Assembly: GCF_016185115.1 (NCBI RefSeq)
Contig: NZ_JACPOF010000020.1
Span: 310,001-374,000, forward strand
Source: Polaromonas sp.
GTDB taxonomy: Bacteria > Pseudomonadota > Gammaproteobacteria > Burkholderiales > Burkholderiaceae_C
Direction: 5' to 3'
Length of the DNA stretch: 64,000 nt
How positions within the stretch are numbered: the stretch's first letter is position 1; every line of letters begins with the position of its first letter. Below are positions 51,399 to 59,788 of this stretch, piece after piece. A program made the translations under genes and the position numbers. The notes below the pieces were generated by a model. It saw only the letters and a program-made list of their open reading frames with translations. It ran no database searches and had not been told where the DNA came from.

Positions 51399-51663
51399 GG
51401 GTTCTGATGGCCTTATTTTTACCAATGCGAATGGAGTGAAAATGCCGCCAATCAAGACGCACGACGACGGTCAGACTATAGTCTTACCAAGGAGTGCAAC
51501 GCCGAGTGGTGGCGTTTTCACCCCATTCCCTCCGGGTTGCGGCCAAAAGGGTTTGGGCCAGCGTTTCGAAGCCTTACCGGGGCTGACCCCGGTTGCATTT
51601 CGCGCCTTGCCCCAAACCCTTTTGACCCGCAACGCAATGGTAAAAATAAGGCCATCAGAACCC
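51399..51663. repeat. Nested inverted repeat between fau-like and slt-like genes
   Basis: The outer arms 51399-51429 and 51633-51663 match in 30 of 31 positions inverted and end almost at the start codons of the two divergent genes. Inside are a second pair (51429-51453 with 51504-51528, about 20/25), a long imperfect hairpin 51536-51635 built round ACCGGGG-CTGA-CCCCGGT, and a perfect AGACTATAGTCT palindrome (51473-51484). It contains the promoters of both genes. It could be an inserted palindromic element or encode a structured RNA. Confidence 0.75.
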
Positions 51664-53751
51664 ATGCTATCCAAAATTTTCTCGGCGACTTTTTTTACCT
51701 GCTTCCTTGCAGCCTCAGCCTGCATTCCGGCCAGCGCGCAGACCAGCTCAAATGCGGCAGCTGACAGCGTGCTGCTGGACATGAACCAGGCCTTCAAACG
51801 TGGTGACCGCAGAAAGCTGGCGCAGCTGCTGCCGCAGGCGCGCGGCCATGCGCTGGAGCCCTGGGCCGCCTACTGGGAACTGAAAGCCCGGCTGGGCGAG
51901 GCCAGCGCGCAGGAGGTGCAGGCCTTTCTCGCACGCTACCCCGGCACCTACCAGGAAGACCGCATGCGCAATGACTGGCTGCTGCTGCTGGGCCAGCGCC
52001 GCGACTGGGAAAGTTTTGCGTCCGAACACCCGCAATACCGCATGGCCGACGACCGGGAAGTGCGCTGCTATGCACTGCTGATTGAAAACCTCAAGACCGG
52101 TCCCTCGTCAGGTCCGCGCATTGCAGAAGAGGTCAAAAAGAGCTGGTTTGCCCAGCGGGATGCGGATGACGGCTGCACCACAGCCGCCGCGCGGCTTGTC
52201 GGCACCCAGCATCTGGGCCCGACCGATGTGTGGCTCAAGGCCAGGCTGGCAATGGAGGCGAATCGCCCACGCGCTGCACGCGACGCGGTGAACATTGTCT
52301 CGCCGGAGTCGCTGGACCTGGTGGCAGAACTCAATGCCAGTCCGTTGCGTTTCCTGGCAACCAAACATATTGCGATTACAAAAGTCAGGAAAGAAATCAT
52401 CCTGCTGGCGCTCATCAAACTGGCCACCACCGACGCAGACGGCGCAGCCGGCATGATGGACAAGTGGGGCATGCAGCTGACCAGCGAAGAACGCAACTGG
52501 GCCTGGGGCGCGATTGCCAAGCAGGCGTCCACCAAAATGGGCACGGTGCCTGCAAGCCAGCCGCTGGCCTGGTACGCAAAGGTAACCAAAGACAGCGACC
52601 TCAGCGACGACATGCTGGGCTGGAAGGCCCGCGCAGCACTGCGCGCCGGCAACCAGCCGCGCTGGCCACTGGTTCTGCAAGCCATCAACGCCATGAGTGA
52701 CGAGGCGCGCCGCGACCCGACCTGGGCTTACTGGAAGGCCCGCGCCCTGCTGGCAACACTGCCCGCATCGGCGACCCAGCCCACAGTCATGTCTGTCACG
52801 CCCGGTGTAACGAACACCGTCACGATTGCACCGCAGCGTGCAGAAGCGCTGGCTTTGCTGCAGTCGATAGCATCGGTTCGCGGTTTCTATGAACAACTCG
52901 CGCTTGAGGAACTTGGCCAGAAGATCACGGTACCCGCAAAACCTGCAGCCGTCACCGCAGAAGAAAAAGAAGCAGCACGCCTGAACCCAGGCCTGAACCG
53001 CGCCGCTTATGCAATAGCCATCGGGCTGCGGCCCGAGGGCGTGCGTGAGTGGAACTACAGCACCAATCTGGCCAAAAATGGCGGCATGACAGACCGCGAA
53101 CTGCTGGCCGCTGCACAGTTCGCCTGCGACCGCCAGATCTGGGACCGCTGCATCAACACCAGTGACCGCACAAAGGCCGACATCGATTTCGACACGCGCT
53201 TTCCCATGCCCTTCCGTGAAGCCGTCGTCAAACGCGCACAAAGCATCAATCTTGACCCGGCCTATGTCTACGGACTGATTCGCCAGGAAAGTCGTTTTGT
53301 GATGGATGCCCGCTCGGGCGTGGGTGCATCCGGCCTGATGCAGGTGATGCCCGCCACCGCACGCGAAACCGCACGCTACATAGGCCTGACAGGCTTTACC
53401 GCTGACCAGATCAATGATCGGGATACCAATATCACGATAGGCACCGCGTATCTCAAACGTGCGCTGGATGATTTCGGTGGCTCCATGTCGATGGCAGCAG
53501 CGGCCTACAACGCAGGGCCGGGCCGGCCACGCACGTGGCGCGGCCAGACCGGCAGCCCCACGGTAGAAACCGCGATCTGGGCGGAGAGCGTGCCATTCGC
53601 GGAAACACGCGATTACGTCAAGAAGGTTCTGTCCAACACCACGAATTACGCCGCCATCCTTACAGGCCAGCCCCAGTCGCTTAAAGCCCGGCTGGGCACG
53701 GTGGGCCCGCGCGACCCGGGCCAGCCCGAGCCCGACAGGACCATTCCCTGA
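51664..53751 (+). CDS. Soluble lytic murein transglycosylase
   Basis: A 695-residue periplasmic enzyme that cuts peptidoglycan with anhydro-sugar formation. Signal peptide at residues 1-26 (ending ASAQ), a long alpha-helical superhelix (about 30-520), then an SLT domain with catalytic Glu542 in LIRQESRF, GASGLMQVMPATA and AAYNAGPGR. The ATG at 51664 gives a perfect signal peptide; earlier starts fall in the repeat. The MgtC gene follows 16 bp later. The long minus-strand frame opposite (52108-54288) is a shadow. Confidence 0.94.
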   Translation: MLSKIFSATFFTCFLAASACIPASAQTSSNAAADSVLLDMNQAFKRGDRRKLAQLLPQARGHALEPWAAYWELKARLGEASAQEVQAFLARYPGTYQEDRMRNDWLLLLGQRRDWESFASEHPQYRMADDREVRCYALLIENLKTGPSSGPRIAEEVKKSWFAQRDADDGCTTAAARLVGTQHLGPTDVWLKARLAMEANRPRAARDAVNIVSPESLDLVAELNASPLRFLATKHIAITKVRKEIILLALIKLATTDADGAAGMMDKWGMQLTSEERNWAWGAIAKQASTKMGTVPASQPLAWYAKVTKDSDLSDDMLGWKARAALRAGNQPRWPLVLQAINAMSDEARRDPTWAYWKARALLATLPASATQPTVMSVTPGVTNTVTIAPQRAEALALLQSIASVRGFYEQLALEELGQKITVPAKPAAVTAEEKEAARLNPGLNRAAYAIAIGLRPEGVREWNYSTNLAKNGGMTDRELLAAAQFACDRQIWDRCINTSDRTKADIDFDTRFPMPFREAVVKRAQSINLDPAYVYGLIRQESRFVMDARSGVGASGLMQVMPATARETARYIGLTGFTADQINDRDTNITIGTAYLKRALDDFGGSMSMAAAAYNAGPGRPRTWRGQTGSPTVETAIWAESVPFAETRDYVKKVLSNTTNYAAILTGQPQSLKARLGTVGPRDPGQPEPDRTIP

Positions 53752-53767
53752 GCGGTGGGGTGCAACG

Positions 53768-54301
53768 ATGCAATGGTGGCAGGAAGTCGGCGACACGGTT
53801 CTTGAGGAATTCTCGGACCTCACGGATGCGGCGCAGGCCACGCGTATCGTCCTGCGCCTGATGGTGGCGGCCGTACTGGGCGGCCTGCTGGGCATGGAGC
53901 GCGAACACAAGGGCAAGGCGGCCGGCGTACGCACCCACATGCTGGTGGCAATGGGGTCCGCCCTGTTTGTGCTGGTCTCCCAGCAGGCTGGCATCATCGC
54001 CACCGACATGAGCCGCGTGATCCAGGGCCTGATTGCCGGTGTGGGTTTTCTGGGCGCAGGCACCATCCTCAAGGGCCAGGCCGAAGAAAAAGTGCAGGGC
54101 CTGACCACCGCAGCCGGCATATGGATGACGGCCGCCATCGGCATGGCCGCAGGGCTGGGGCTGGAGGTCACGGCTGTGCTCAGTACATTGCTGGCGCTGG
54201 CGATCTTCTCCATCGTGCCCTGGATCATCCGGCGCATCGACAGGTCGGCAGATGAAACCAGCCCCGCAGTCATCACCTCCGGCAGCAAAGATGAGCGCTG
54301 A
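53768..54301 (+). CDS. MgtC/SapB family membrane protein
   Basis: A 177-residue inner-membrane protein with about four membrane segments. Family hallmarks: RLMVAAVLGGLLGMEREHKGKAAGVRTHMLVAMGSALFVLVS and VIQGLIAGVGFLGAGTILK. Members are linked to growth at low magnesium and to membrane potential or F-ATPase control. It lacks the C-terminal ACT-like domain of virulence-associated MgtC. Overlaps the next gene by 11 bp. Confidence 0.93.
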   Translation: MQWWQEVGDTVLEEFSDLTDAAQATRIVLRLMVAAVLGGLLGMEREHKGKAAGVRTHMLVAMGSALFVLVSQQAGIIATDMSRVIQGLIAGVGFLGAGTILKGQAEEKVQGLTTAAGIWMTAAIGMAAGLGLEVTAVLSTLLALAIFSIVPWIIRRIDRSADETSPAVITSGSKDER

Positions 54302-54902
54302 AGGCGACGAGCCGACGCTGTTTAAAACCGCCAGCGAATGGACGGCCTGGCTGAAGAAACACCATGCCAGCAGTACCGGTATCTGGCTGCAGATTGCAAA
54401 GAAAGACGCACGCCTTGTATCACTCACCATTGGGCAGGCGCTGGACGCTGCGCTCTGCTACGGCTGGATAGACGGGCAGCGCAAAAGCCTTGACGCCGGG
54501 AGCTACCTGCAGCGCTACACACCGCGCGCCAAACGCAGCCCCTGGTCAAAAATCAATCGTGAGAAAGTATTGGCATTGATAGCCAGCAGAAAAATGCGCG
54601 CGCCCGGGCTTGCTGAAATAGAGCGCGCAAAAGCAGATGGCCGCTGGGATGCTGCCTACGCATCGCAGAAAAACATGGAAGTGCCCGAAGACCTGGTGGC
54701 TGCATTGAAGAACAAGCCGCGTGCCAGGACATTTTTTGAACAGCTCGATTCAAGAAACCGTTACTCGCTTCTGCTCAGGCTGCACAGCGCAAAGAGGGCA
54801 GACACACGCGAACGCCGGCTGCAGGCGTTTGTTGCCATGCTCGACAGCCATGAGACCTTTCACCCACCCGCAAAGAAAAAGGCGGCCGTCAAAGCCGCCT
54901 GA
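54291..54902 (+). CDS. YdeI/OmpD-associated family protein
   Basis: A 203-residue protein of the YdeI-like (bacteriocin-protection) family: TASEWTAWLKKHHASSTGIWLQIAKK, ALCYGWIDGQRKSLD, YTPRAKRSPWSKIN and ending in a Lys/Ala-rich tail. Its biochemical role is not established. The ATG at 54291 overlaps MgtC by 11 bp. Its 3' end doubles as a terminator hairpin for the convergent hemerythrin gene. Confidence 0.88.
   Translation: MSAEGDEPTLFKTASEWTAWLKKHHASSTGIWLQIAKKDARLVSLTIGQALDAALCYGWIDGQRKSLDAGSYLQRYTPRAKRSPWSKINREKVLALIASRKMRAPGLAEIERAKADGRWDAAYASQKNMEVPEDLVAALKNKPRARTFFEQLDSRNRYSLLLRLHSAKRADTRERRLQAFVAMLDSHETFHPPAKKKAAVKAA
54871..54900 (-). terminator. Rho-independent terminator for the hemerythrin-like gene
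   Basis: On the minus strand AGGCGGC, a 7-base loop and GCCGCCT (54880-54900) are followed by TTTTTCTTTG. It lies 22 bp after the hemerythrin stop and is embedded in the last codons of the YdeI-like gene. Confidence 0.72.
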
Positions 54903-54922
54903 TCTTCCAGTTTCAGGGTTTT

Positions 54923-55366
54923 CTATGCCTTGGTGCGTTGCGAGACGAACTCGCCTTCGTACCCTTTGGCCAGCGATATTTTTTCAGCTTCTGTCAGCAC
55001 CTTGCCGGCGAGCTGGAAAACGCCCTGCTCTTCATCCTTGAGGTGGTGGAACACCTTGTGATGCAGCTCCCTGGCCGTTGCCAGCCAGGCTGGCGAGCTC
55101 ACGTCGGTGTCTTCGAGCTTCTTGACCAGCTTGTCCATGTCATGGTGTTCGGCAATGCCGTGGCGCGAGGGTTCCTGCGTCATGTCATGTGCAATCAGCG
55201 GCACATAAAAGAAGCGTTCCTCTGCCGCAGCATGCGCGGCCAGTTCCAGCTTGAGTTCCCTGAACAGCACGGCACGTTCCTTGCTGTCGCCAGAAGTCAG
55301 GATCAGTTGATCGGCCAGTGTGCGCTGGGTTTCATGGCTTGTACGAAGGGCTTCAAAAATGTTCAT
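54923..55366 (-). CDS. Hemerythrin HHE-domain protein
   Basis: A 147-residue four-helix protein with the HHE pattern: TSHETQR, LAAHAAAEERFFYVPL, EHHDMDKL and HHKVFHHLKDEEQGVFQLA provide the His/Glu ligands for a di-iron centre. Likely oxygen or nitric oxide sensing, or iron handling. The ATG at 55366 is preferred; upstream codons lack family match. Converges with the YdeI-like gene. Confidence 0.9.
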   Translation of the reverse strand: MNIFEALRTSHETQRTLADQLILTSGDSKERAVLFRELKLELAAHAAAEERFFYVPLIAHDMTQEPSRHGIAEHHDMDKLVKKLEDTDVSSPAWLATARELHHKVFHHLKDEEQGVFQLAGKVLTEAEKISLAKGYEGEFVSQRTKA

Positions 55367-55498
55367 GAGCAACAGTGTTGCCCGCAAGGCCGGGCGTGTC
55401 TGTAGGAGACGGCATGTTCAGCGCGACAGTGGCCACCGAAAACGCAGCATTGATCGCCCATCAACAGGAGATTTGCACAAGGTGTTAAATACAGGCCT

Positions 55499-56455
55499 AT
55501 GAAAAAAATACTCATACTCGGCGGCACAGGGTTTGTCGGCAGCCACCTGTGCGAAAAACTGGCTGAAATTCCGGTTCGCACCACCATCCTGACCCGCAGG
55601 CGCGACAAGGCCAGGCATGTGCAAATGCTGCCCATGGTGGATGTTGCCGAGTTGCACAGCTATGACAGCGCATCGCTGGCGCCGCTGCTGCAGGAGCACG
55701 ACGCCGTTGTCAACCTGACAGGCATTCTTCACGGGAACGAAGCCGCTTTCGACAGGGTGCACGTGCAGTTGCCGCTTGAGCTGGCCCGTGCCTGCGAGGC
55801 AGTCGGCCAAAGGCGCATCATTCATGTCAGCGCATTGGGCGCCGGCATCAATGCGCCGTCGATGTACCAGCGCAGCAAGGCACGCGGCGAGGCGGTGTTG
55901 CTGGGCTCGGGTCTGGATGTGACGGTGCTCAGGCCCAGCGTGCTGTTCGGCACGGATGACAGGTTCATGAACACCTTTGCGAAGCTGCAGCAGTACTTCG
56001 CGGTGATTCCGCTGGCCGCCAGCAAGGCGAAGTTCCAGCCGGTGTGGGTGGAAGACGTGGCGACGGCCATCGTCAAATGCCTGGAGGACAAAACCACCAT
56101 CGGGCAGACCTATGAAGCCTGTGGCCCGGAGGTCTTCACGCTGAAACAGCTGGTGCAGCTGGCTGGCCGGTACAGCGGGGTCAACGACGGCGAGGGCAGG
56201 CCCGTGATCGGGCTGCCGGACGCGCTCGCCCGGCTGCAGGCCTGGCTCATGGAACTGGCACCCGGCGAGCCCCTGATGAGCCGCGACAACCTCGACAGCA
56301 TGAAGGAAGACAACGTCGCCAGCGGCAAGCTGCCCGGCCTGCAGGCGCTCGGCATCACGCCAACGGCGCTGGGAGCAGTCGTGCCGATGTATCTGGGCGC
56401 CCAAGGTCTGCGCAGCGGCCTCATGGCCAAACGTAAAACTGCAGGCAGGTTTTAG
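55499..56455 (+). CDS. NAD-dependent epimerase-like protein (complex I NDUFA9 family)
   Basis: A 318-residue atypical SDR with GGTGFVGSH (residues 8-16) and the YQRSK Tyr/Lys pair. The sequence HVSALGAGINAPSMYQRSKARGE is typical of NDUFA9/YbjT-like proteins, which bind NADP and act as quinone-linked or complex I-associated proteins. Enzyme activity unknown. A 286-bp gap full of repeats follows. Confidence 0.88.
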   Translation: MKKILILGGTGFVGSHLCEKLAEIPVRTTILTRRRDKARHVQMLPMVDVAELHSYDSASLAPLLQEHDAVVNLTGILHGNEAAFDRVHVQLPLELARACEAVGQRRIIHVSALGAGINAPSMYQRSKARGEAVLLGSGLDVTVLRPSVLFGTDDRFMNTFAKLQQYFAVIPLAASKAKFQPVWVEDVATAIVKCLEDKTTIGQTYEACGPEVFTLKQLVQLAGRYSGVNDGEGRPVIGLPDALARLQAWLMELAPGEPLMSRDNLDSMKEDNVASGKLPGLQALGITPTALGAVVPMYLGAQGLRSGLMAKRKTAGRF

Positions 56456-56471
56456 GCCCCCACGCTGGTTA

Positions 56472-56560
56472 TTGGGGTCAGACGCCAATTTCGCTGCGGT
56501 GCGATGCACCGCACCCCTCGGGCAAGCCGGAGGCTTGGCGAATTTGGACTCTGACCCCAA
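56472..56560. repeat. MITE/REP-like palindromic element
   Basis: The ends TTGGGGTCAGACGCCAATTT (56472 on) and its inverted partner ending at 56560 match at about 20 of 23 positions. Inside are a perfect hairpin GCGGTGC-GAT-GCACCGC (56495-56511) and GCAAGCC-GGA-GGCTTGG-like arms (56522-56538). The GGGGTCAGA ends recall repeats found beside REP-associated (Y1) transposases in proteobacteria; that link is from memory. No transposase is nearby. Confidence 0.68.
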
Positions 56561-56569
56561 AAACCAGTT

Positions 56570-56630
56570 GCCCCCGAGGGGGCGCTGCGCCTGCGGTCTG
56601 GCAAAGCCAGTCCCGCGGCCCCTGCTTGCA
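56570..56630 (+). repeat. GC-rich repeat, copy 1
   Basis: Begins with the hairpin GCCCCC-GA-GGGGGC, then CGCCTGCGGTCTGGCAAAGC and GCGGCCCCTGCTTGC. The reverse complement of 61632-61692 aligns along its whole length (CGCCTGC, GGCAAAGCC, GCGGCCC, TGCTTGC blocks). It lies in the gap before the glutathione transferase gene, just after the MITE-like element. Confidence 0.65.
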
Positions 56631-56741
56631 TAAAGAGGGGGAGAGGGGTTGCCCGTTAAGGCATCAATCATCGGGTTTCTTTGCATCAATCCAGGAGCAC
56701 CGGTGATTTAGGATTCACTGCCTCGCCCCAAAAGGACTTCC

Positions 56742-57452
56742 GTGCCAAAGCTCTACATCGCGAATAAAAATTACTCGTCCTGGTCCATGCGCGCTTGGGT
56801 GCTGCTCACGCAGGCCGGTATTGCGTTTGAGGAGGTCATGGTGCCTTTCGGCGCCAATACATTTGAAGCGGGTTCTGCATTCAAGCAGGCCATGCTCACC
56901 GTCAACCCTGCAGGCCAGGTACCGGTACTTGAAGACGATGGCCTGTTTATCTGGGATACCCTGGAGATTTCAGAGTACCTGGCCGAAAAATATCCTGACA
57001 AACATCTCTGGCCGCAGGACGTCAAGGCCCGCGCCCGTGCCCGCAGCATCTGCGCCGAAATGCACGCCGGCTTCGGCGCCCTGCGCAACGCCTGCCCCAT
57101 GAACATCGAGGCAGCGCTGCACGAGGTGGGCGCGCTGGCCTGGCGCGACAAACCCGCCGTACGCAGTGATGTGCGGCGCCTCGTGGACATGTGGACGCCC
57201 CTGCTGGAGCAATACCGCAACGCTCCCGGCAGCCAGCACCTGCTGTTCGGCAAGTTCTCGATTGCAGACGCGTATTTCGCCCCGGTTTGCATGCGGCTGA
57301 AAAACTATGCCCTGCCGGTGCCACCGCACATCACGGCCTATATTGGGCGTGTCAGTGCTCTGCCCAGCGTGAAAGCATGGGTGGAACAAGCCTTGGCCGA
57401 GCATGACTTCGTGGAGGCGGACGAACCCTACCGGATCAGCCGCGACGTCTAA
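56742..57452 (+). CDS. Glutathione S-transferase family protein
   Basis: A 236-residue protein with an N-terminal thioredoxin-like GST domain (KLYIANKNYSSWSMRAWVLLTQAGIAFEEV, NPAGQVPVLED, and LEISEYLAEKYP for glutathione binding) and a helical C-terminal domain. The Ser/Tyr-rich SSWSMR segment places the active residue. The GTG start at 56742 has AAAGGA upstream. The YfcF/maleylacetoacetate isomerase-like branch is possible; substrate unknown. Confidence 0.9.
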   Translation: MPKLYIANKNYSSWSMRAWVLLTQAGIAFEEVMVPFGANTFEAGSAFKQAMLTVNPAGQVPVLEDDGLFIWDTLEISEYLAEKYPDKHLWPQDVKARARARSICAEMHAGFGALRNACPMNIEAALHEVGALAWRDKPAVRSDVRRLVDMWTPLLEQYRNAPGSQHLLFGKFSIADAYFAPVCMRLKNYALPVPPHITAYIGRVSALPSVKAWVEQALAEHDFVEADEPYRISRDV

Positions 57453-57601
57453 AAGTTAACATAGGTATTAACTTTCGGGTGTTTTTTAGCCCCGGCAGTG
57501 CCCTGAAAGCCAAAAACTGGCAAAAAAAGGCCATTTTTGAGGGTCAAATCGGCCTCCAGACCAATGAATACGCGCGTGAACAGCTACTTTATTGATAGCA
57601 A
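57452..57601 (+). repeat. Dispersed ~150-bp intergenic repeat, copy C
   Basis: The head palindrome AAAGTTAA (57452-57459) and TTAACTTT (57468-57475) begins at the stop codon of the GST gene. The middle shares GGCAAAAAAAGGCCATTTTT and CCAGACCAATGAATACG with copy A and the GTATTAACTTT(T)CGG run with copy B. Tail GCTACTTTATTGATAGCAA (57583-57601). Same orientation as the other two. Confidence 0.75.
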
Positions 57602-57635
57602 ACACTGCCCATGCCTGCACCGCTAAACTGCCAGC

Positions 57636-58898
57636 ATGCAGATTTTTATGGTCGGGGGTGCGGTGCGCGATGCCTTGCTGGGTTTGCCCGTGCAGGACCA
57701 CGACTGGGTGGTGGTAGGTAGCACGCCTGAAGAACTGGCCCGGCTGGGCTACCTGCCCGTGGGCAAGGATTTCCCGGTTTTCCTGCACCCGAAGACGCAC
57801 GAGGAATACGCACTGGCCCGCACCGAACGCAAGACGGCGCGCGGCTACCGCGGCTTTGAGGTGCAGGCGTCGCCTGATGTCACGCTTGAAGAAGACCTGG
57901 CCCGCCGAGACCTCACGATCAACGCCATTGCAGCGCCAGCCCGCCCGGACACGGATGGCTTCGAAGCCGATTTCCACAATCTGCAGGACCCGTTCGGCGG
58001 CCGGAAAGACATCCAGACAAAAACCCTGCGCCATGTCACCGATGCCTTCCGCGAAGACCCGGTACGCATCCTGCGCGTGGCGCGTTTCGCCGCACGCTTT
58101 ACCGACTTCAGCGTGGCGCCGGAAACCATGCAGGTGATGCGGGACATGGTGGCCCACGGGGAAGTCGATGCGCTTGTTGCAGAGCGTGTCTGGCAGGAGG
58201 TGTCACGCGGCCTGATGCAGGCCAGACCCTCGCGCATGTTCGAAGTTCTGCGTGAATGCGGAGCCCTCCAAAGACTGCTGCCCGAGGTCGACAAACTCTG
58301 GGGCGTACCCCAGCGCGCCGAACACCACCCGGAAGTGGACACCGGCATTCACCTCATGATGGTGCTGGACATGGCCGCAGAGCTGAAGGCGCCGCTGCCC
58401 GTGCGTTTTGCATGCCTGACGCATGACCTTGGCAAAGGCACGACCCCGGCCGATGTGCTGCCCCGCCACATAGGCCATGAAGAGCGCAGCGCGCGCCTGC
58501 TCAAGGGCGTGTGCGAGCGCCTGCGGGTACCAGTCGAATGTCGCGAGATTGCCGACGTGGTGGCCCGCGAGCACGGCAACATTCACCGCAGCGCAGAGTT
58601 CGGCGCGGCAGCCCTGGTGCGGCTGCTGGAGCGCTGCGACGCCTTTCGCAAGCCGCAGCGGTTTGCCGACGTGCTGCTGGCCTGTGAGTGCGATGCGCGC
58701 GGGCGGCTGGGGCTTGAAGACTCGCCCTACCCGCAACGCCAGCGCCTGCTGGCAACGCTTGAAGCAGCACAGTCAGTGCCCACTCAGCAGGTGGCCGAGC
58801 AGGCGCAGGCCCATGGCGAAGACGGTAAAAAAATCGGCGAGCGCATTCATGCAGCGCGTGTGCAGGCTGTGTCGGACCAGGTCAGCCCTGCCGGCTGA
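57636..58898 (+). CDS. cca: tRNA nucleotidyltransferase (CCA-adding), HD-domain type
   Basis: A 420-residue class II CCA enzyme: FMVGGAVRDALLG (phosphate binding), DHDWVVVG (catalytic metal Asp pair), ARRDLTINAIA and REDPVRILRVARFAAR, then a C-terminal HD domain (CLTHDLGKG) giving phosphohydrolase activity as in E. coli. It adds or repairs the 3' CCA of tRNAs. The ATG lies 35 bp after repeat copy C. Confidence 0.95.
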   Translation: MQIFMVGGAVRDALLGLPVQDHDWVVVGSTPEELARLGYLPVGKDFPVFLHPKTHEEYALARTERKTARGYRGFEVQASPDVTLEEDLARRDLTINAIAAPARPDTDGFEADFHNLQDPFGGRKDIQTKTLRHVTDAFREDPVRILRVARFAARFTDFSVAPETMQVMRDMVAHGEVDALVAERVWQEVSRGLMQARPSRMFEVLRECGALQRLLPEVDKLWGVPQRAEHHPEVDTGIHLMMVLDMAAELKAPLPVRFACLTHDLGKGTTPADVLPRHIGHEERSARLLKGVCERLRVPVECREIADVVAREHGNIHRSAEFGAAALVRLLERCDAFRKPQRFADVLLACECDARGRLGLEDSPYPQRQRLLATLEAAQSVPTQQVAEQAQAHGEDGKKIGERIHAARVQAVSDQVSPAG

Positions 58899-58990
58899 AG
58901 GGCCGGACGCGACGGGATCGCACTTACACAGGCATTCAGGCGAAAGACGCCTACACGCGCGCGGGCCGGGTTTTGCTACGCTGGCTGGCG

Positions 58991-59788
58991 ATGACAACTA
59001 CCTTCATTTCACCCGGTCCCGGACCACGGCATGCAGGCACGCAGGCTGTATCCCGCATGCCGCGAATAACGGCGCAAACAGCGCTCTTCCTGGACTTCGA
59101 CGGCACGCTCGTCGACATCGCCGCGCAACCCGATCTGGTGCAGGTGGCACCCGGTGTGACCGATCTGCTGGCTGGCCTGCATGAAGCCCTGGGCGGCGCA
59201 TTGGCCATTGTCTCGGGCCGCAAGCTGTCCGACCTTGATCATTTTCTGGCGCCGAAACTGCTGCCTGTTTCGGCCGAACACGGTGCGCAGTTCCGCCTGG
59301 GTGACGGCAGCCTGAGCCAGGCCGCATCGCCCAACCTTCACGAAGTCTCCCGCGTTGCCCTTGCACTGGCGGCACAACATGCCGGCCTGAAAGTCGAGAT
59401 AAAAACCACCGCTGTCTCGCTGCATTACCGGCAGGCTCCACAACTTGAATTGCTGTGCCTCGAGGCGATGGCCGAAGCCGTGAAGCGCTCGCCCGGGCTG
59501 GAACTGATGCAGGGCAAATGTGTGTTCGATATCAAGGCTTCCGGTGTCAGCAAGGGTTCTGCCATCGCGGCGCTGATGGGCCAATCGCCGTTTGCAGGCC
59601 GCCTACCGCTGTTCGCCGGCGATGACACCACCGACGAAGCCGGCTTCGCATCCGTGCAGGGTCTTGGCGGTGAGGCTATCAAGGTCGGCGAAGGGCACAG
59701 CCTGGCCGAACACCGCTGCGCAAGCCCCTCCGAGCTGCGGCAGTGGCTGAAGGCCTCCCTGCAGGACCTGCAGGGAGTTCGCGCATGA
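58991..59788 (+). CDS. otsB: Trehalose-6-phosphate phosphatase
   Basis: A 265-residue HAD phosphatase: motif I FLDFDGTLVDIA, motif II SGRK, KGSAIAALM and motif IV GDDTTDEAGF. Releases trehalose from trehalose-6-phosphate. The ATG at 58991 is chosen over an in-frame TTG at 58973. Its stop overlaps the GH15 gene start (ATGA), and otsA follows that gene, so both steps of trehalose synthesis are in one operon. Confidence 0.94.
   Translation: MTTTFISPGPGPRHAGTQAVSRMPRITAQTALFLDFDGTLVDIAAQPDLVQVAPGVTDLLAGLHEALGGALAIVSGRKLSDLDHFLAPKLLPVSAEHGAQFRLGDGSLSQAASPNLHEVSRVALALAAQHAGLKVEIKTTAVSLHYRQAPQLELLCLEAMAEAVKRSPGLELMQGKCVFDIKASGVSKGSAIAALMGQSPFAGRLPLFAGDDTTDEAGFASVQGLGGEAIKVGEGHSLAEHRCASPSELRQWLKASLQDLQGVRA

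Noticed and set aside
51399..51663. Calling this region 6S RNA outright
   Set aside because: The position beside the cyclo-ligase gene fits, but the outer arms belong to both gene leaders and I cannot recognise the conserved 6S bubble by eye; kept as a hypothesis only.
52108..54288. A 726-residue minus-strand open frame
   Set aside because: It is antisense to the transglycosylase and MgtC genes, both of which have clear domains and signal sequences; no domain is seen in the antisense product.
55418..56689. A 423-residue minus-strand open frame
   Set aside because: It overlaps the NDUFA9-like gene antisense and extends through the MITE-like repeat; no start signal or motif.
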